From Clostridioides difficile CD160 (GTDB lineage: Bacteria > Bacillota > Clostridia > Peptostreptococcales > Peptostreptococcaceae): a DNA stretch of 64,000 nt. The translations under genes were made by a program, and so were the position numbers. Location: the NCBI RefSeq assembly GCF_000449425.2, contig NZ_AVHW01000029.1, forward strand, positions 1 to 64,000. Direction: 5' to 3'. The notes beneath the pieces are model-generated. The model was not told the DNA's origin, did not search any database, and worked only from the letters and a program-made list of their open reading frames with translations. Position 1 is the stretch's first letter. Each line of letters opens with the position of its first letter. Positions 40,361-51,540 of this stretch are shown here, in pieces.

Positions 40361-43300
40361 TTGAGAAATTATGAAATAAAAAATTATCCTTTAGTATTAG
40401 ATTTTAGTAACTATAGAATAAATAAAAGTCTCGTAGATTCATTTATTTATGATGAAAATGATACAAACACAGCAGTAATAACAGTAGAACTTAAAAATAA
40501 TGATAAATCAATTGATTTATCAGTTTATGATTACATAACTCTAAACATAAAAAAAAATGATGGAACAACAATTGATCAACAATGTAAGATCATAGATGAA
40601 TCTAAAGGAATAGTAGAAATAATATTTTCAAAACAAGCACTATTATGTTCAGGTCTAAACTCATTTCAAATAGCACTAATAAATGAAGAAAGTCAGATAT
40701 TCTCTCCAAAAGTTTTCTATAGAGTAGAAGAAGGCGTTTTAAATGATAGTGATATAGTAAGTTCAGATGAATACTCAGTTTTGATGATTCTTATATCTCA
40801 ATATAAAGATAGTTTAAAAGAACTGAAAGATTTAAAAATAAAAATAGAAAATCTTGAAATTACTATACTTAAAAATGAAGAATTAAGAGACTCAGCAGAA
40901 CAAGAAAGAATAGCCTCAGAAATTATTAGAAAAGATCAAGAAATTATTCGTCAAAATCAAGAAATAGAGAGACAAAAATCTATACAAGAAATGGAATCAG
41001 AAATTGATGATAAAATTACTGACATTCAATATGAATTTGATGAAAAAGCCCAACAAATAACTGATGATATCAATGAAACTAAAGAAAGTTTAATTGAAGA
41101 TATAACAAATACTAAAGATAATATAAATCAAGACATATTGACAACTAAAACTGATTTAATAAATTCAGTTAATTCTACCAAAGAAACTCTAGTTACAGAA
41201 GTAACAACAGTCAAAACTGACTTAACAAATTCATTTAATGAAACCAGAGATAATGTAATTGCTGATATTTCAACAACTAAAACTGATCTAATAAACTCAA
41301 TTAATTCTACTAAAGAAACTTTAACTACAGAAGTTACAACAGCCAAAACTGACTTAATTAATTCTGTAAATACATCTAAAGATACTATGGAAAATAAAGT
41401 ACAAGAAGCCATAGATGCGATTCCACCAAAAGACGAGTTGAAGGGTAAAGATGGACTTGGATTAGAGATAAAAGGTAGTGTAGATACTGTAGATCAGTTA
41501 CCAATAGACCCAACTATAAGCGATACTTATTTCGTTGGTTATGATCTATATATATATGATGGTGCTGAATGGAAAATAATAAAAGATTTAAGAGTTAAAG
41601 GAGATAAGGGTGATACTGGTTTAACAGGAAAAAGTATAGAGTTTATATGGGATAATACTCAGTTAGGTATTCGTCAAGAAGGATCAACTGAATATGTATA
41701 TGTAAATTTAAAAGGAGATACTGGAGAACAAGGATTATCTCCATATGATTTAGCAAAGTTAAATGGATTTGAAGGTACAGAATTAGAATGGTTAAATTCA
41801 TTAAAAGGATTGGACGGATTTACACCAACAATTGGAGGAAATGGTAATTGGTTTATTAATAATGTTGATACAGGACAATCCTCAATTGGGTTAAAAGGCG
41901 ATCAGGGAGATAAAGGTGATATTGGTATCACAGGAAAATCAGCTTATGATGTTGCTATAGAAAATGGATTTGAGGGAACAAAAGATGAATGGTTATTATC
42001 CTTAAAAGGTGAAGAAGGAGATACTCCATTAATAGGTGAAAATGGAAATTGGTTTATAAATGGAGAAGATACTGGTAAACAATCAAAAGGTGATAAGGGA
42101 GATATAGGAAGTGGTTTAGAAATAAAAGGATCTTTTGACACCATAAATGAATTACCATCAGAAGGAATAATTGGAGATGCTTATCTGGTACAACAGCACT
42201 TATATGTTTGGGACAAGATAAAGAAATGGGTGGATTGTGGTATAATTCAAGGCCCCCCTGGTAAAGATGGAGCTTCTACTTGGGATGACATATTAGACAA
42301 GCCAGAAACATTTAATCCTACAAAGCATACACACTTAATGAGTGATATAACAGGATTAAAATTGGATGCAGATACTGTCACATATAACAATAAAATTAGT
42401 AATTTAGATTCCATAAATGTTCAAAAAGCAATTGATGAATTAAAAGGGATTGTGGATAGTAAATCTGATTCTATTATGTATACCAAAATTATTGAGCAAA
42501 ATGAATGGAAACATACAAATGATTTGTACTCAATAGAAATTCCACATAATTTATCTTCTAAAAACTTATTTATTAGTATATTAAACAATGATACTAATAT
42601 AAATTTGATTTCTTCTTATAAGATAATTGATATAGATACAATTGAGATATACAATGACGAAGCAATTAATGCCACTGTTGTTGTTTTAGGAAATAGCTCT
42701 AATGTATCATATATACCAGTAATTGGAGACAATGGAAATTGGTTTATAAACAATGTTGATACAAAAAAAAGTTCTATTGGAATTACTGGTGAAAAAGGTG
42801 ATAAAGGGGAACAAGGAAATATAGGATTAACAGGTGATAATGGTAAATCAGCCTATGAAATTGCACTTGAAGATGGATTTGTTGGTTCTAAAGATGAATG
42901 GTTACTATCTTTAAAAGGTGATGAAGGTATAACACCGATGATTGGTGATAATGGTAACTGGTTTCTTGGAAATATTGATACAGGAAAAGTATCAAAGGGT
43001 GAAAAAGGTGATGTTGGAACTGGATTAGAAATAAAAGGAGCATTTGATACTGTAGAAGAGCTTCCTCAAGAAGGCAATACTGGTGATGCTTACTTAATTC
43101 AAAGACATCTATATATCTGGGATAACATAAAAAAATGGGTAGATTGTGGCGTAATTCAAGGTGAAAAAGGTGAAAATGGAACATCTAACTGGGAAAATAT
43201 ATTAAATAAACCAGACAAATTTAATCCAAGCAAGCATATTCATGCTATGGATGATATAGAAGGACTAAAGTTAAGTGCAGATACTGTTACATATAATAAT

Positions 43301-44674
43301 GAAACAAGTAATTTAAAAGCTGTAAATTTACAAAAAGCTATAGATGAATTAAAAAGTGAAATAGATACTAAATCTGAGTTAATGATTCATACTCAAAATA
43401 TAACATTAGATAATTGGTTAGAAAAAGATGATTTATATTATATAGAAATAAATCATAATCTCTCTTCTAAGAACTTATTTATTAGTATCTTAAATATTGA
43501 TACCAATATAAATCTAATAACTTCATATAAAATTATCAACGATAATACCATTAATATATATAATGATACGCCTGTTAATGCAAATGTTTTAGTAATATCA
43601 GACAATATAAACATAAATTATTTGCCAACTATAGGTGAGAATGGTAACTGGCATATCAATAATATTGATACAGGAAAAAGCTCAATTGGTAAATCAGGTC
43701 TAAAAGGTGATAAGGGAGACATAGGTTTAACTGGTGCTACTGGCAAATCTGGTATAACTCCAACGATTGGAAATAATGGTAATTGGTTTCTTGGTGATAC
43801 TGATACTGGTAAAAGTTCAATAGGGAAAACTGGTTCTAAGGGTGACACTGGTAAATCAGCCTATGAAATTGCACTTGAAGATGGATTTGTTGGTTCTAAA
43901 GAAGATTGGTTATTATCCTTAAAAGGCAATAAAGGAGACAAGGGTGATGTTGGCAATGAAGGAAAAACAGCGTATGATGTTGCACTTGAGGAGGGATTTG
44001 TTGGAACAAAAGAAGATTGGCTCAACTCATTAAAAGGAAATAAAGGTGATATTGGTATAACTGGTACAAATGGAGATTCAGCATATGAAATTGCATTAAA
44101 AAATGGATTTTCAGGTAATTCTGAAGAATGGTTAATTTCACTAAAAGGTGATAAGGGCGATATTGGTGTAACTGGTAAATCTGCCTATGAGATTGCATCT
44201 GAAAATGGATTTTTAGGTAATATTACAGAATGGCTAAGTTCTTTAAAAGGTAATAAAGGAGACAAAGGTGATTCTGGAGTATCAAATTGGAATGATATTA
44301 GTGGAAAACCTAGTTCTTTTAATCCCTCTTCTCATAATCATGGATGTACTTCTAACAAGTCTCCCACTAGCGGTTATATTTCATTAGGTTCAGATTTAGG
44401 AGGATTAATAATAGAATGGACTCAAATTAAATTATCATTCACAGGTGCTGATACCAAAAGAGGTGGTGGAAATTTACCTATAGCATTTCCTAATGCATGT
44501 ATTGGTTTATACAGTGCTATATCTTCAGCTGGAGATAATGCATGCTTTTCTCATGGAGTTGCAAAAGAAAGTGGCCTAACATCTACAAAGTTTGGTTATC
44601 ATGTTAAAGCAGCAGGTTCAGTCGCTGATATAGAAGGATCACTTACTTTATATATACTTGCAATTGGGTATTAG
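40361..44674 (+). CDS. Receptor-binding fibre: BppU-like base, collagen-like repeats, gp53-like tip
   Basis: TTG 40361; 1,437 residues. Residues 1-150 are a BppU-type baseplate anchor (DTNTAVITVELKNNDKSIDL, GIVEIIFSKQALLCSGLNSF). Then come a coiled coil with TKTDLINSVNSTKETL-type repeats (to about 360) and long collagen-like Gly-X-X runs (GDKGDTGLTG) mixed with repeated modules GENGNWFINGEDTGK and KSAYEIALEDGFVGSKDEWL. Two copies carry a NKP-x-x-FNP-x-KH-x-H fibre joint. The last 100 residues (GYISLGSDLGGLIIEWTQIK ... LPIAFPNAC) fit the gp53-like C-terminal tip. The many near-identical modules favour expansion and contraction by recombination. Confidence 0.8.
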   Translation: MRNYEIKNYPLVLDFSNYRINKSLVDSFIYDENDTNTAVITVELKNNDKSIDLSVYDYITLNIKKNDGTTIDQQCKIIDESKGIVEIIFSKQALLCSGLNSFQIALINEESQIFSPKVFYRVEEGVLNDSDIVSSDEYSVLMILISQYKDSLKELKDLKIKIENLEITILKNEELRDSAEQERIASEIIRKDQEIIRQNQEIERQKSIQEMESEIDDKITDIQYEFDEKAQQITDDINETKESLIEDITNTKDNINQDILTTKTDLINSVNSTKETLVTEVTTVKTDLTNSFNETRDNVIADISTTKTDLINSINSTKETLTTEVTTAKTDLINSVNTSKDTMENKVQEAIDAIPPKDELKGKDGLGLEIKGSVDTVDQLPIDPTISDTYFVGYDLYIYDGAEWKIIKDLRVKGDKGDTGLTGKSIEFIWDNTQLGIRQEGSTEYVYVNLKGDTGEQGLSPYDLAKLNGFEGTELEWLNSLKGLDGFTPTIGGNGNWFINNVDTGQSSIGLKGDQGDKGDIGITGKSAYDVAIENGFEGTKDEWLLSLKGEEGDTPLIGENGNWFINGEDTGKQSKGDKGDIGSGLEIKGSFDTINELPSEGIIGDAYLVQQHLYVWDKIKKWVDCGIIQGPPGKDGASTWDDILDKPETFNPTKHTHLMSDITGLKLDADTVTYNNKISNLDSINVQKAIDELKGIVDSKSDSIMYTKIIEQNEWKHTNDLYSIEIPHNLSSKNLFISILNNDTNINLISSYKIIDIDTIEIYNDEAINATVVVLGNSSNVSYIPVIGDNGNWFINNVDTKKSSIGITGEKGDKGEQGNIGLTGDNGKSAYEIALEDGFVGSKDEWLLSLKGDEGITPMIGDNGNWFLGNIDTGKVSKGEKGDVGTGLEIKGAFDTVEELPQEGNTGDAYLIQRHLYIWDNIKKWVDCGVIQGEKGENGTSNWENILNKPDKFNPSKHIHAMDDIEGLKLSADTVTYNNETSNLKAVNLQKAIDELKSEIDTKSELMIHTQNITLDNWLEKDDLYYIEINHNLSSKNLFISILNIDTNINLITSYKIINDNTINIYNDTPVNANVLVISDNININYLPTIGENGNWHINNIDTGKSSIGKSGLKGDKGDIGLTGATGKSGITPTIGNNGNWFLGDTDTGKSSIGKTGSKGDTGKSAYEIALEDGFVGSKEDWLLSLKGNKGDKGDVGNEGKTAYDVALEEGFVGTKEDWLNSLKGNKGDIGITGTNGDSAYEIALKNGFSGNSEEWLISLKGDKGDIGVTGKSAYEIASENGFLGNITEWLSSLKGNKGDKGDSGVSNWNDISGKPSSFNPSSHNHGCTSNKSPTSGYISLGSDLGGLIIEWTQIKLSFTGADTKRGGGNLPIAFPNACIGLYSAISSAGDNACFSHGVAKESGLTSTKFGYHVKAAGSVADIEGSLTLYILAIGY

Positions 44675-44702
44675 AATCTATAACTTCTAGAAGGAGGTAA
44701 AA

Positions 44703-45014
44703 ATGAGAAAGATATTTAAGATGGGTCTGAAAAAAGATTTAAAATCATTCAATGGATTTTATATAGAAGACATCCATAAAAATAATATACCTAAGTCTTA
44801 TATAAATATTGCAGAAGATCTTTGGAGTTATTTATTAGAACTAGGTGATTTTAAATTTATAGGAGATTATAAAACAAAAAAAGATTTATATACTGTTCAA
44901 GAAAAAGATGAGTTTGAAAAAATTATTCCAGATTCTTATTCTGAAAATAACATAGCCTTAGAAGATAGAATTTCTGCAATTGAACAAGCAATATTAGCCA
45001 TATTATTAAAATAA
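44703..45014 (+). CDS. Small fibre-associated protein, 103 residues
   Basis: Behind AGAAGGAGG. MRKIFKMGLKKDLKSFNGFY to LEDRISAIEQAILAILLK: a globular part followed by a short coiled helix. It sits between the fibre and the XkdX-like gene, as DUF-type small tail proteins often do. Unknown role. Confidence 0.55.
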   Translation: MRKIFKMGLKKDLKSFNGFYIEDIHKNNIPKSYINIAEDLWSYLLELGDFKFIGDYKTKKDLYTVQEKDEFEKIIPDSYSENNIALEDRISAIEQAILAILLK

Positions 45015-45033
45015 TTGACTGGAGGTGAGTTAA

Positions 45034-45198
45034 ATGAACTCATTATATAACTTTCTACTTAATATGTGGAAAATTGGTAATATAGATGAAAAATATATAA
45101 ACACTATGTCATCTAATAAAATTATCACATCAGAGGAAAGAGATATGATAATCTCTACATCTAAAATAAAATGTAAAGGAGTAGATAATATTGGATAG
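45034..45198 (+). CDS. XkdX-like small protein, 54 residues
   Basis: ATG 45034 follows CTGGAGGTGAG. The pattern W-K-I-G-N-I-D ... ITSEERDMIIS fits XkdX proteins, which follow tail fibre genes in Firmicutes phages. It overlaps the next gene's TTG by 8 nt, so the two are coupled. Confidence 0.6.
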   Translation: MNSLYNFLLNMWKIGNIDEKYINTMSSNKIITSEERDMIISTSKIKCKGVDNIG

Positions 45199-46327
45199 TA
45201 ATAAAATTTTAAAGTTACAGGCTGAAGATATAAAATATAATAATGTTATTAGTGGATTAAATTCCACTAATACTAAAGAAGCAATAGATGAATTAAGGAA
45301 TTTAATAAGGCAACCTGATTCTATCTATAGTGCAACATTAGACATTGATTTAAATGACTGGAAATTAAAAGATGATTTTTATTATAAATCTATAAAGCAT
45401 AACTTAGATTCTAAATGTTTATTGGTAAGCATAATAGAAAAAAACACACAAAATAGTTTATTGTGTTCATATAAAATAGTTGACAATGACACAATTGAAA
45501 TATTTAATGAAATTGTTATTAATGCAACTATAAATATAGTAGGTATCAACACAGATATAACACCTATTCCAAGTATAGGTGAAAATGGTAACTGGTTTAT
45601 AAATGGAGAAGATACTGGTAAGTCATCTAAAGGAAATAAAGGTGATATTGGCAATGAAGGAAAATCTGCATATGAAACATGGAGAGGTATATCTCAAAAT
45701 AAAGATAAAACTGTCCAAGAATTTATAGAGAGTCTAAAAGGGAGTAAAGGCGATACTGGGGTAACACCTTCAATCGGAAAAAATGGCAATTGGTTTATAG
45801 GTGAAAATGATACTGGTAAACCATCTAGGGGAGAAATTGGAGATTTAAATATTGACACAAACTTTAGCGAACTAGAAACTGAAAGTAAAAAAATTCTTGA
45901 AGCCATAAATGAAATTAATAAAAAAGCTGTAGATTCTAATGGAGATATAACTGGAGATATAGCTGTTGAATTAGCTATATTAAAAAATAACTATGCTATA
46001 CTTCTAAATAAAATGTTAGATTTTTCAATAGAAATGGATTTAGAACAAAATGCTACAATAGATGAAGCTGGATACTGGTATGATACATTAAAAGATAATA
46101 AAAATATAATAGCTATGAATGATTTAAAATTAGATACAATAGGAAAATGTATAAGGGGTATTTATGGAAGTGTAACATTTCGAAATATTGAGATTCCTTT
46201 TATATCCAATAAACTTAGATATATTCATGAATTAAATAATAACTCAATTGATAATATTGTAAGTCAAACTTATCCTAAAGATTCTACCCAAATTAATTTA
46301 GGAAAATATAAATATAAAATAAGATAA
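45191..46327 (+). CDS. Collagen-like tail fibre/adaptor
   Basis: TTG 45191, 378 residues. The first part repeats a module of the large fibre (ILKLQAEDIKYNNVISGLNS ... NTKEAIDELRN; DWKLKDDFYYKSIKHNLDSK). Then come short collagen-like runs with GENGNWFINGEDTGK and GKNGNWFIGENDTGK. The last 150 residues are unique and helical, then beta. It lies between the large fibre and the RCC1 protein, and may link the two. Confidence 0.65.
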   Translation: MDSNKILKLQAEDIKYNNVISGLNSTNTKEAIDELRNLIRQPDSIYSATLDIDLNDWKLKDDFYYKSIKHNLDSKCLLVSIIEKNTQNSLLCSYKIVDNDTIEIFNEIVINATINIVGINTDITPIPSIGENGNWFINGEDTGKSSKGNKGDIGNEGKSAYETWRGISQNKDKTVQEFIESLKGSKGDTGVTPSIGKNGNWFIGENDTGKPSRGEIGDLNIDTNFSELETESKKILEAINEINKKAVDSNGDITGDIAVELAILKNNYAILLNKMLDFSIEMDLEQNATIDEAGYWYDTLKDNKNIIAMNDLKLDTIGKCIRGIYGSVTFRNIEIPFISNKLRYIHELNNNSIDNIVSQTYPKDSTQINLGKYKYKIR

Positions 46328-46340
46328 AGAGGTGTTTTTA

Positions 46341-49300
46341 TTGATAAAAAAAACAAAATTATTTCAAAGAGGAAAATATTTTAATAATGATAGCATAAAT
46401 TTAAATAAGTTTGATAGAACTTATGATTCATTTAATTTTGTAGGTTTTTTTACTGGATATGCAGATGTTAGTTTTGCATTAGACAAAAATAATAATGCTT
46501 ATGCTTGTGGAAACAATACTGAGTACATGTTAGGTTTAGGTAAAGATACTAAAACTGTTAAAACATTTACAAAACTCCCAGTAAGTAATGTCAAAATGAT
46601 AGCTGTTGGTACAAATCATGCCTTATTATTAACTAATGATGGGTTTGTCTATGCAGCAGGTAGAAATGACAAAAACCAATTCGGAATTGGTAAACTTCCA
46701 GATACAATATATTATGAGTTTACTAAATTATCTCTACAAAATGTAAAATATATAGCTTGCGGAGAAGGTTCTTCTTATTATATAGATAATGATAATTTGG
46801 CATATTCATGTGGCAATAATAATTATGGTCAATTAGGTTTAGGAACAAATGCTGATATAAAAGATACACTTAATAGAGATACATTTACAAAAATTAATAT
46901 AGATAATGTTAAATCGATTTATACATCTTTATATAGTGCATATATAATTAAAAATGATAGTACATGCTATTCTTGTGGATTTAATGGATCTGGACAACTT
47001 GGTTTAGGTGATAATAATAATAGAGATATATTTACAAAAATTAATATAGACAATGTAAAAAAAATAAGTGTTGGTTCAAATCATACAGCTTTATTAAAAG
47101 ATAATAATGAACTATATTTTACTGGATATAATTCTAATGGAGAATATGGAGATAATACTATTATAAGTAAAAATATATTTACTCTATCTAACGAAAAAAA
47201 TATACTAGATGTAAATTGTTCATATAATCATACTTTTATTCTAAAAAATGATGGAAGTTTATATAGTGCTGGTTACAATAAATATGGAGAATCTTTAATA
47301 GATAATAAATACGATATTATAAATACAATAACATACACTAAAGTAACAGATAATATAAAAAGTATCTATAGTAGTAAACAACATTCATTTCTAATAGATA
47401 AAGATAATAATATTCTAGTTGGTGGGTTAAATAACTTTAATCAATTAGGATGCTTTTTTAATGAAATGATTATATATTCTCCTACTAAGTTTAATTTTCA
47501 TAATACAGATAATATAAAAAATATATTTAAATATAAAGATAAAATAATGTTAACAAAAGATAGCTGTGAAATACAAAATGTAAAACTATATGATAATTTT
47601 CATGACTATAAACAGATTCTTTTAACAGATTATACTATGTTTATATTATTAAATAACGGAAATTTATACGCATGTGGATATAATATTAATGGACAACTTG
47701 GATTAGGAGATACAAAAAATAGGTCAATATTCTGTAAAGTTCCTGTTGATAATGTAAAAGAAGTTTACTCTGATAGGCTTGGATATACTACATTTATAAT
47801 GAAAAATGATGGTTCTATATGGTCTTGTGGATTAAATACTAGTGGTCAATTAGGGGTAGGAGATAAACTTAATAAAAGCTTATTTCAATTTGTTAATGTT
47901 AGTAATATACAACAAATATGCATCGAATCTAATTATACAATGATTTTAACAACTGAAGGAACTCTTTTAGGCAGTGGTAATAATTCATATGTTTTAAAGA
48001 ATAATAATGTTTCTATTTTTACAAATCAAATGGATAATTTAAGTATAAAAATAAAAAAAATCGCATCTTATGATAATAATTTTTATTTAATTGAAGATTC
48101 TACTCATTATTTATATGTTAAAGGTTTAAATAATTATTATGAACTAGGACTTGATAATACAAGTACTTATTCATCTTTTGTTAAAGTATCTAATTTATAT
48201 TATAGTAATAGTAGCCTGCCTTGTGTAATAAAAGATGTTATTCCAGTATATAAAGGCTGTGTAGTAATTAATATGAATGATAGAATGTTTACAACTGGTT
48301 ATAGTTATATGGATTACACAGCATCAAATTCTGATAATACTTCTTCTGTAAAATGTTACCGTTTTGGAACTAAAAGAGCTTACAATGCTGTTGTTGATTT
48401 TTCAACAAGATTCTTTGAAGACTATAATAGATTAAACCAACAATATGATTCAAAATTTTTATCTAATAATGCAATAGGATTAATAAAAGCAAAAGATTCA
48501 AATAGTTATTGGGGATGTTTTTTTGAAGCGGATTACTATGACCCTCAGTTTAATGCTGACAATATAGCTGTTTTAAACTATTTCATATTGTATTCAGATA
48601 GTAGTGGTCTTAAAATTCGTCCTAATCAATATAATAAACTCAATTATGGTTATATAGAATCATATCCTATAAAAAATGTAAAAGATATTATAAGTACACA
48701 AACTAGTTCTATAATAATAGATAGCAATAACAACATATATTGTATTGGAATAAATTATTATAATAAATTTGGAATAGGAAACACAGGACATCATGCTTAT
48801 ACAAACAGATTAGTTAATATAACAGACCAATATAATTCTTATATTACTATGGATGAGATAAAAAAAATAGAAACATCTGACTATGCAACATTTATATTAA
48901 AAAAAGATGGTTCTCTATTTTCATGTGGCGATAATGAATATGGTCAATTAGGTTTAGGAGATACAATTAATAAAAATGAATTTACACAAGTTCCGATAGA
49001 TGATGTAAAAGATATAATTATTAGTAGTGCTACTTCTTTTGTAATAAAAAATGATAATACTATATATTCATGTGGTAAAAATGATAAAGGTCAGTTAGGG
49101 TTAAATGATACTAACAATAGAAATATATTTACTGAAATTGATACTAGTTTTAATACTTCTCCCATAAAAAAAATATCATGTGCACCTAGTAATAGTTTCT
49201 TATTATTTGAAAATGGATTAGTATACTGCTGTGGAGATAATACTCATGGTCAATTAGGAATTGGTACTTTTGGAAATAACGAAAATAAATTGAAATTTGA

Positions 49301-51521
49301 TTTAATTAATATTAATGATATAAGAGATCTTTATTGTAGTTCTAGTATCTTAGCAGTTATAAACAATAATAATGAATTGTATATGTGTGGTGATAATACA
49401 TATGGACAAATTGGAATGGGTACTCAAACTAGACAACTTACACTTATTAAAAAAGGGCAAAATATAAAAGAAGTGATAATTGCAGGATTAAATACTTTTA
49501 TAATTTCATATCAAAATACTTGTAGTGTTACTGGTAAAAATAGTAATAAATGTTTAGGATTAGATATGAATTCTACTATTACAACTTTTAATGAATTATC
49601 ATTGCAAAATGTAAAAAAAATAGTTTGTAATAGCAACACAACTTTATTTTTAACACTAGATAATAAATTATATTCTGCTGGTCATAAAAATTATGGTTCA
49701 ACTCATGCTAATTCTACTTATACTTTAATAAAAGAAAATGTAAAAGATATTTTTAATGATAGTGAATGCTGTTATTATATAGATATGAATAACAATTTAT
49801 TTGGTAGTGGTACTAATTCATTTGGGCAATTAGGACAATGTAGTACTGGTGTAATAGCTTCATATATTAAAATAAGAAGTAATGTTAAAATGTTATATAC
49901 TAATGCGTATTCTATTTATATTCAAAAAAATACAAATGATTTTGAAGTTTGTGGTTCTAACACCAAAGGACAATTAGGAATAGAAAATACCTATGAAAGC
50001 AGATATAACAATTATAATTATTGTACAGAACCTGTCCCTTTACCTTTTGTAATGGGAGATATAATAGATATTAAAAAAGAATATAATTATCTATTAATTA
50101 ATAATAAAGTAATAGTCCCTACAGATACAGATATAAATTATTCAAATATATTTGGTGATACATATATAGAATATGAATACATATCATTACCATTTGATAA
50201 TATAAAAGAAGTAGCCATATCTAGAACACATGTAATAGTTCTATTAGAAAATGGAGAAGTCTATGGATGTGGTTCTAATGAATATGGAGAATTATTTAAA
50301 GAATTAACAGTAAAAAGGTATGACAACTTTACTAAATTAGATATAACTCACATTAAACATATAGCATGTGGAAATAACTTTACATATTATATAGATTCAA
50401 TAGATAATAGTTTAAAATGTATAGGAAAAAATACTAATTATGAATTAGGATTAGGACATAATGAAACTGTAAACACAGTTCAAACTATATCTTCTGTTAC
50501 TAATTTAAAAGACATAAAGATAACAAATAATTACATTCTTGCTCTAACAGAAAATAATATTTTATTTGCACAAGGATTAAACATTAATTGCTGTTTTGGA
50601 TTAGGATTAGATACAAAAGATGTAGTATACAAATTATTTATAAAAATAGCAGATAATATAAAAGAATTAACACAAATAGATGATAATAATATATTTTATA
50701 TAGATAATAATAACAATTTACAAGTTGCAGGTAAAAACACCCCAGCTTTTCATATAGATGATGCATTATATTACATATCTAGTTTTTCACCAATTCCATT
50801 AGATGAAATAGATAATATAGTTGATATGTTATCAACTGATGATACTTTATATATAATATCAAGAATTTCATCAGAAGATACTAATATAGAATTAGTAGGT
50901 AAAACATTAAATTCTGTTAGGGTAAATATACAAGACGTAAACAATGATATAACAAAAGTAGAAATGATTATAAATGGAGAATCCATAGAAACACTATCTA
51001 AAACAAGTGTTGATTCAATTATATTCAATATACCAAAAGATAAATTAAAAATAGGTAGCAATAGAATAATGTTTAAAGCCTATTCTAAATATGAAAACCT
51101 ATATGATACTATGTTTATATATAAAGAATCAACAGGTAATGAGAATATTATTGGAAGTTCAATTTTAATAAACAATAAAATTTATAAAATATCAGATGTT
51201 ATAGATCAAGATATAGATGACATCATAATCATATTAGATAGAGGTTTAGAAGATGAATTACAATCTGAAGATACCATATCTATATTATTGAATAACATAA
51301 AAGTTCAAGTAAGAACAAATAAAACTGGACTTTTTAAAGATATCTTATTAAAAGAAATCAAAAAAGTTGATTCTGGATACCAAGAAATCTATGAATTCGA
51401 AGAATCAAATATGTCTATGGTACAACCAAGGATAATAGTTGAAAAAGGTGATAAATGGACGTCTATAAAAAGGCCTTCAATATTACTAAGCTATGATCCA
51501 TCACAATTCCAACAAAACTAA
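46341..51521 (+). CDS. Giant RCC1-repeat (beta-propeller) tail protein
   Basis: TTG 46341 follows AAAGAGGTG at six bases; the GTG at 46332 overlaps that site. The 1,726-residue product carries about 24 RCC1-type signatures, such as SCGNNNYGQLGLG, ACGYNINGQLGLG, SCGDNEYGQLGLG, CCGDNTHGQLGIG and VCGSNTKGQLGI, each with a following VKxI-type strand. This is enough for three or more seven-bladed propellers. The last 200 residues are a different beta domain (VELVGKTLNSVRVNIQDVNN...). It stands among fibre genes, so a receptor-binding or carbohydrate-binding role is likely. No enzyme motif is seen. Confidence 0.75.
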   Translation: MIKKTKLFQRGKYFNNDSINLNKFDRTYDSFNFVGFFTGYADVSFALDKNNNAYACGNNTEYMLGLGKDTKTVKTFTKLPVSNVKMIAVGTNHALLLTNDGFVYAAGRNDKNQFGIGKLPDTIYYEFTKLSLQNVKYIACGEGSSYYIDNDNLAYSCGNNNYGQLGLGTNADIKDTLNRDTFTKINIDNVKSIYTSLYSAYIIKNDSTCYSCGFNGSGQLGLGDNNNRDIFTKINIDNVKKISVGSNHTALLKDNNELYFTGYNSNGEYGDNTIISKNIFTLSNEKNILDVNCSYNHTFILKNDGSLYSAGYNKYGESLIDNKYDIINTITYTKVTDNIKSIYSSKQHSFLIDKDNNILVGGLNNFNQLGCFFNEMIIYSPTKFNFHNTDNIKNIFKYKDKIMLTKDSCEIQNVKLYDNFHDYKQILLTDYTMFILLNNGNLYACGYNINGQLGLGDTKNRSIFCKVPVDNVKEVYSDRLGYTTFIMKNDGSIWSCGLNTSGQLGVGDKLNKSLFQFVNVSNIQQICIESNYTMILTTEGTLLGSGNNSYVLKNNNVSIFTNQMDNLSIKIKKIASYDNNFYLIEDSTHYLYVKGLNNYYELGLDNTSTYSSFVKVSNLYYSNSSLPCVIKDVIPVYKGCVVINMNDRMFTTGYSYMDYTASNSDNTSSVKCYRFGTKRAYNAVVDFSTRFFEDYNRLNQQYDSKFLSNNAIGLIKAKDSNSYWGCFFEADYYDPQFNADNIAVLNYFILYSDSSGLKIRPNQYNKLNYGYIESYPIKNVKDIISTQTSSIIIDSNNNIYCIGINYYNKFGIGNTGHHAYTNRLVNITDQYNSYITMDEIKKIETSDYATFILKKDGSLFSCGDNEYGQLGLGDTINKNEFTQVPIDDVKDIIISSATSFVIKNDNTIYSCGKNDKGQLGLNDTNNRNIFTEIDTSFNTSPIKKISCAPSNSFLLFENGLVYCCGDNTHGQLGIGTFGNNENKLKFDLININDIRDLYCSSSILAVINNNNELYMCGDNTYGQIGMGTQTRQLTLIKKGQNIKEVIIAGLNTFIISYQNTCSVTGKNSNKCLGLDMNSTITTFNELSLQNVKKIVCNSNTTLFLTLDNKLYSAGHKNYGSTHANSTYTLIKENVKDIFNDSECCYYIDMNNNLFGSGTNSFGQLGQCSTGVIASYIKIRSNVKMLYTNAYSIYIQKNTNDFEVCGSNTKGQLGIENTYESRYNNYNYCTEPVPLPFVMGDIIDIKKEYNYLLINNKVIVPTDTDINYSNIFGDTYIEYEYISLPFDNIKEVAISRTHVIVLLENGEVYGCGSNEYGELFKELTVKRYDNFTKLDITHIKHIACGNNFTYYIDSIDNSLKCIGKNTNYELGLGHNETVNTVQTISSVTNLKDIKITNNYILALTENNILFAQGLNINCCFGLGLDTKDVVYKLFIKIADNIKELTQIDDNNIFYIDNNNNLQVAGKNTPAFHIDDALYYISSFSPIPLDEIDNIVDMLSTDDTLYIISRISSEDTNIELVGKTLNSVRVNIQDVNNDITKVEMIINGESIETLSKTSVDSIIFNIPKDKLKIGSNRIMFKAYSKYENLYDTMFIYKESTGNENIIGSSILINNKIYKISDVIDQDIDDIIIILDRGLEDELQSEDTISILLNNIKVQVRTNKTGLFKDILLKEIKKVDSGYQEIYEFEESNMSMVQPRIIVEKGDKWTSIKRPSILLSYDPSQFQQN

Positions 51522-51540
51522 ATAATAATAGGAGGTAAGA

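Noticed and set aside
42888-43184. Reverse frame of 98 codons inside the large fibre
   Set aside because: His/Leu-rich shadow of the Gly/Asp/Asn-rich fibre frame.
41590-44300. Repeats that could be taken for a CRISPR or tandem-repeat array
   Set aside because: They are in-frame collagen-like and GNWFI modules of a fibre gene, with irregular length.
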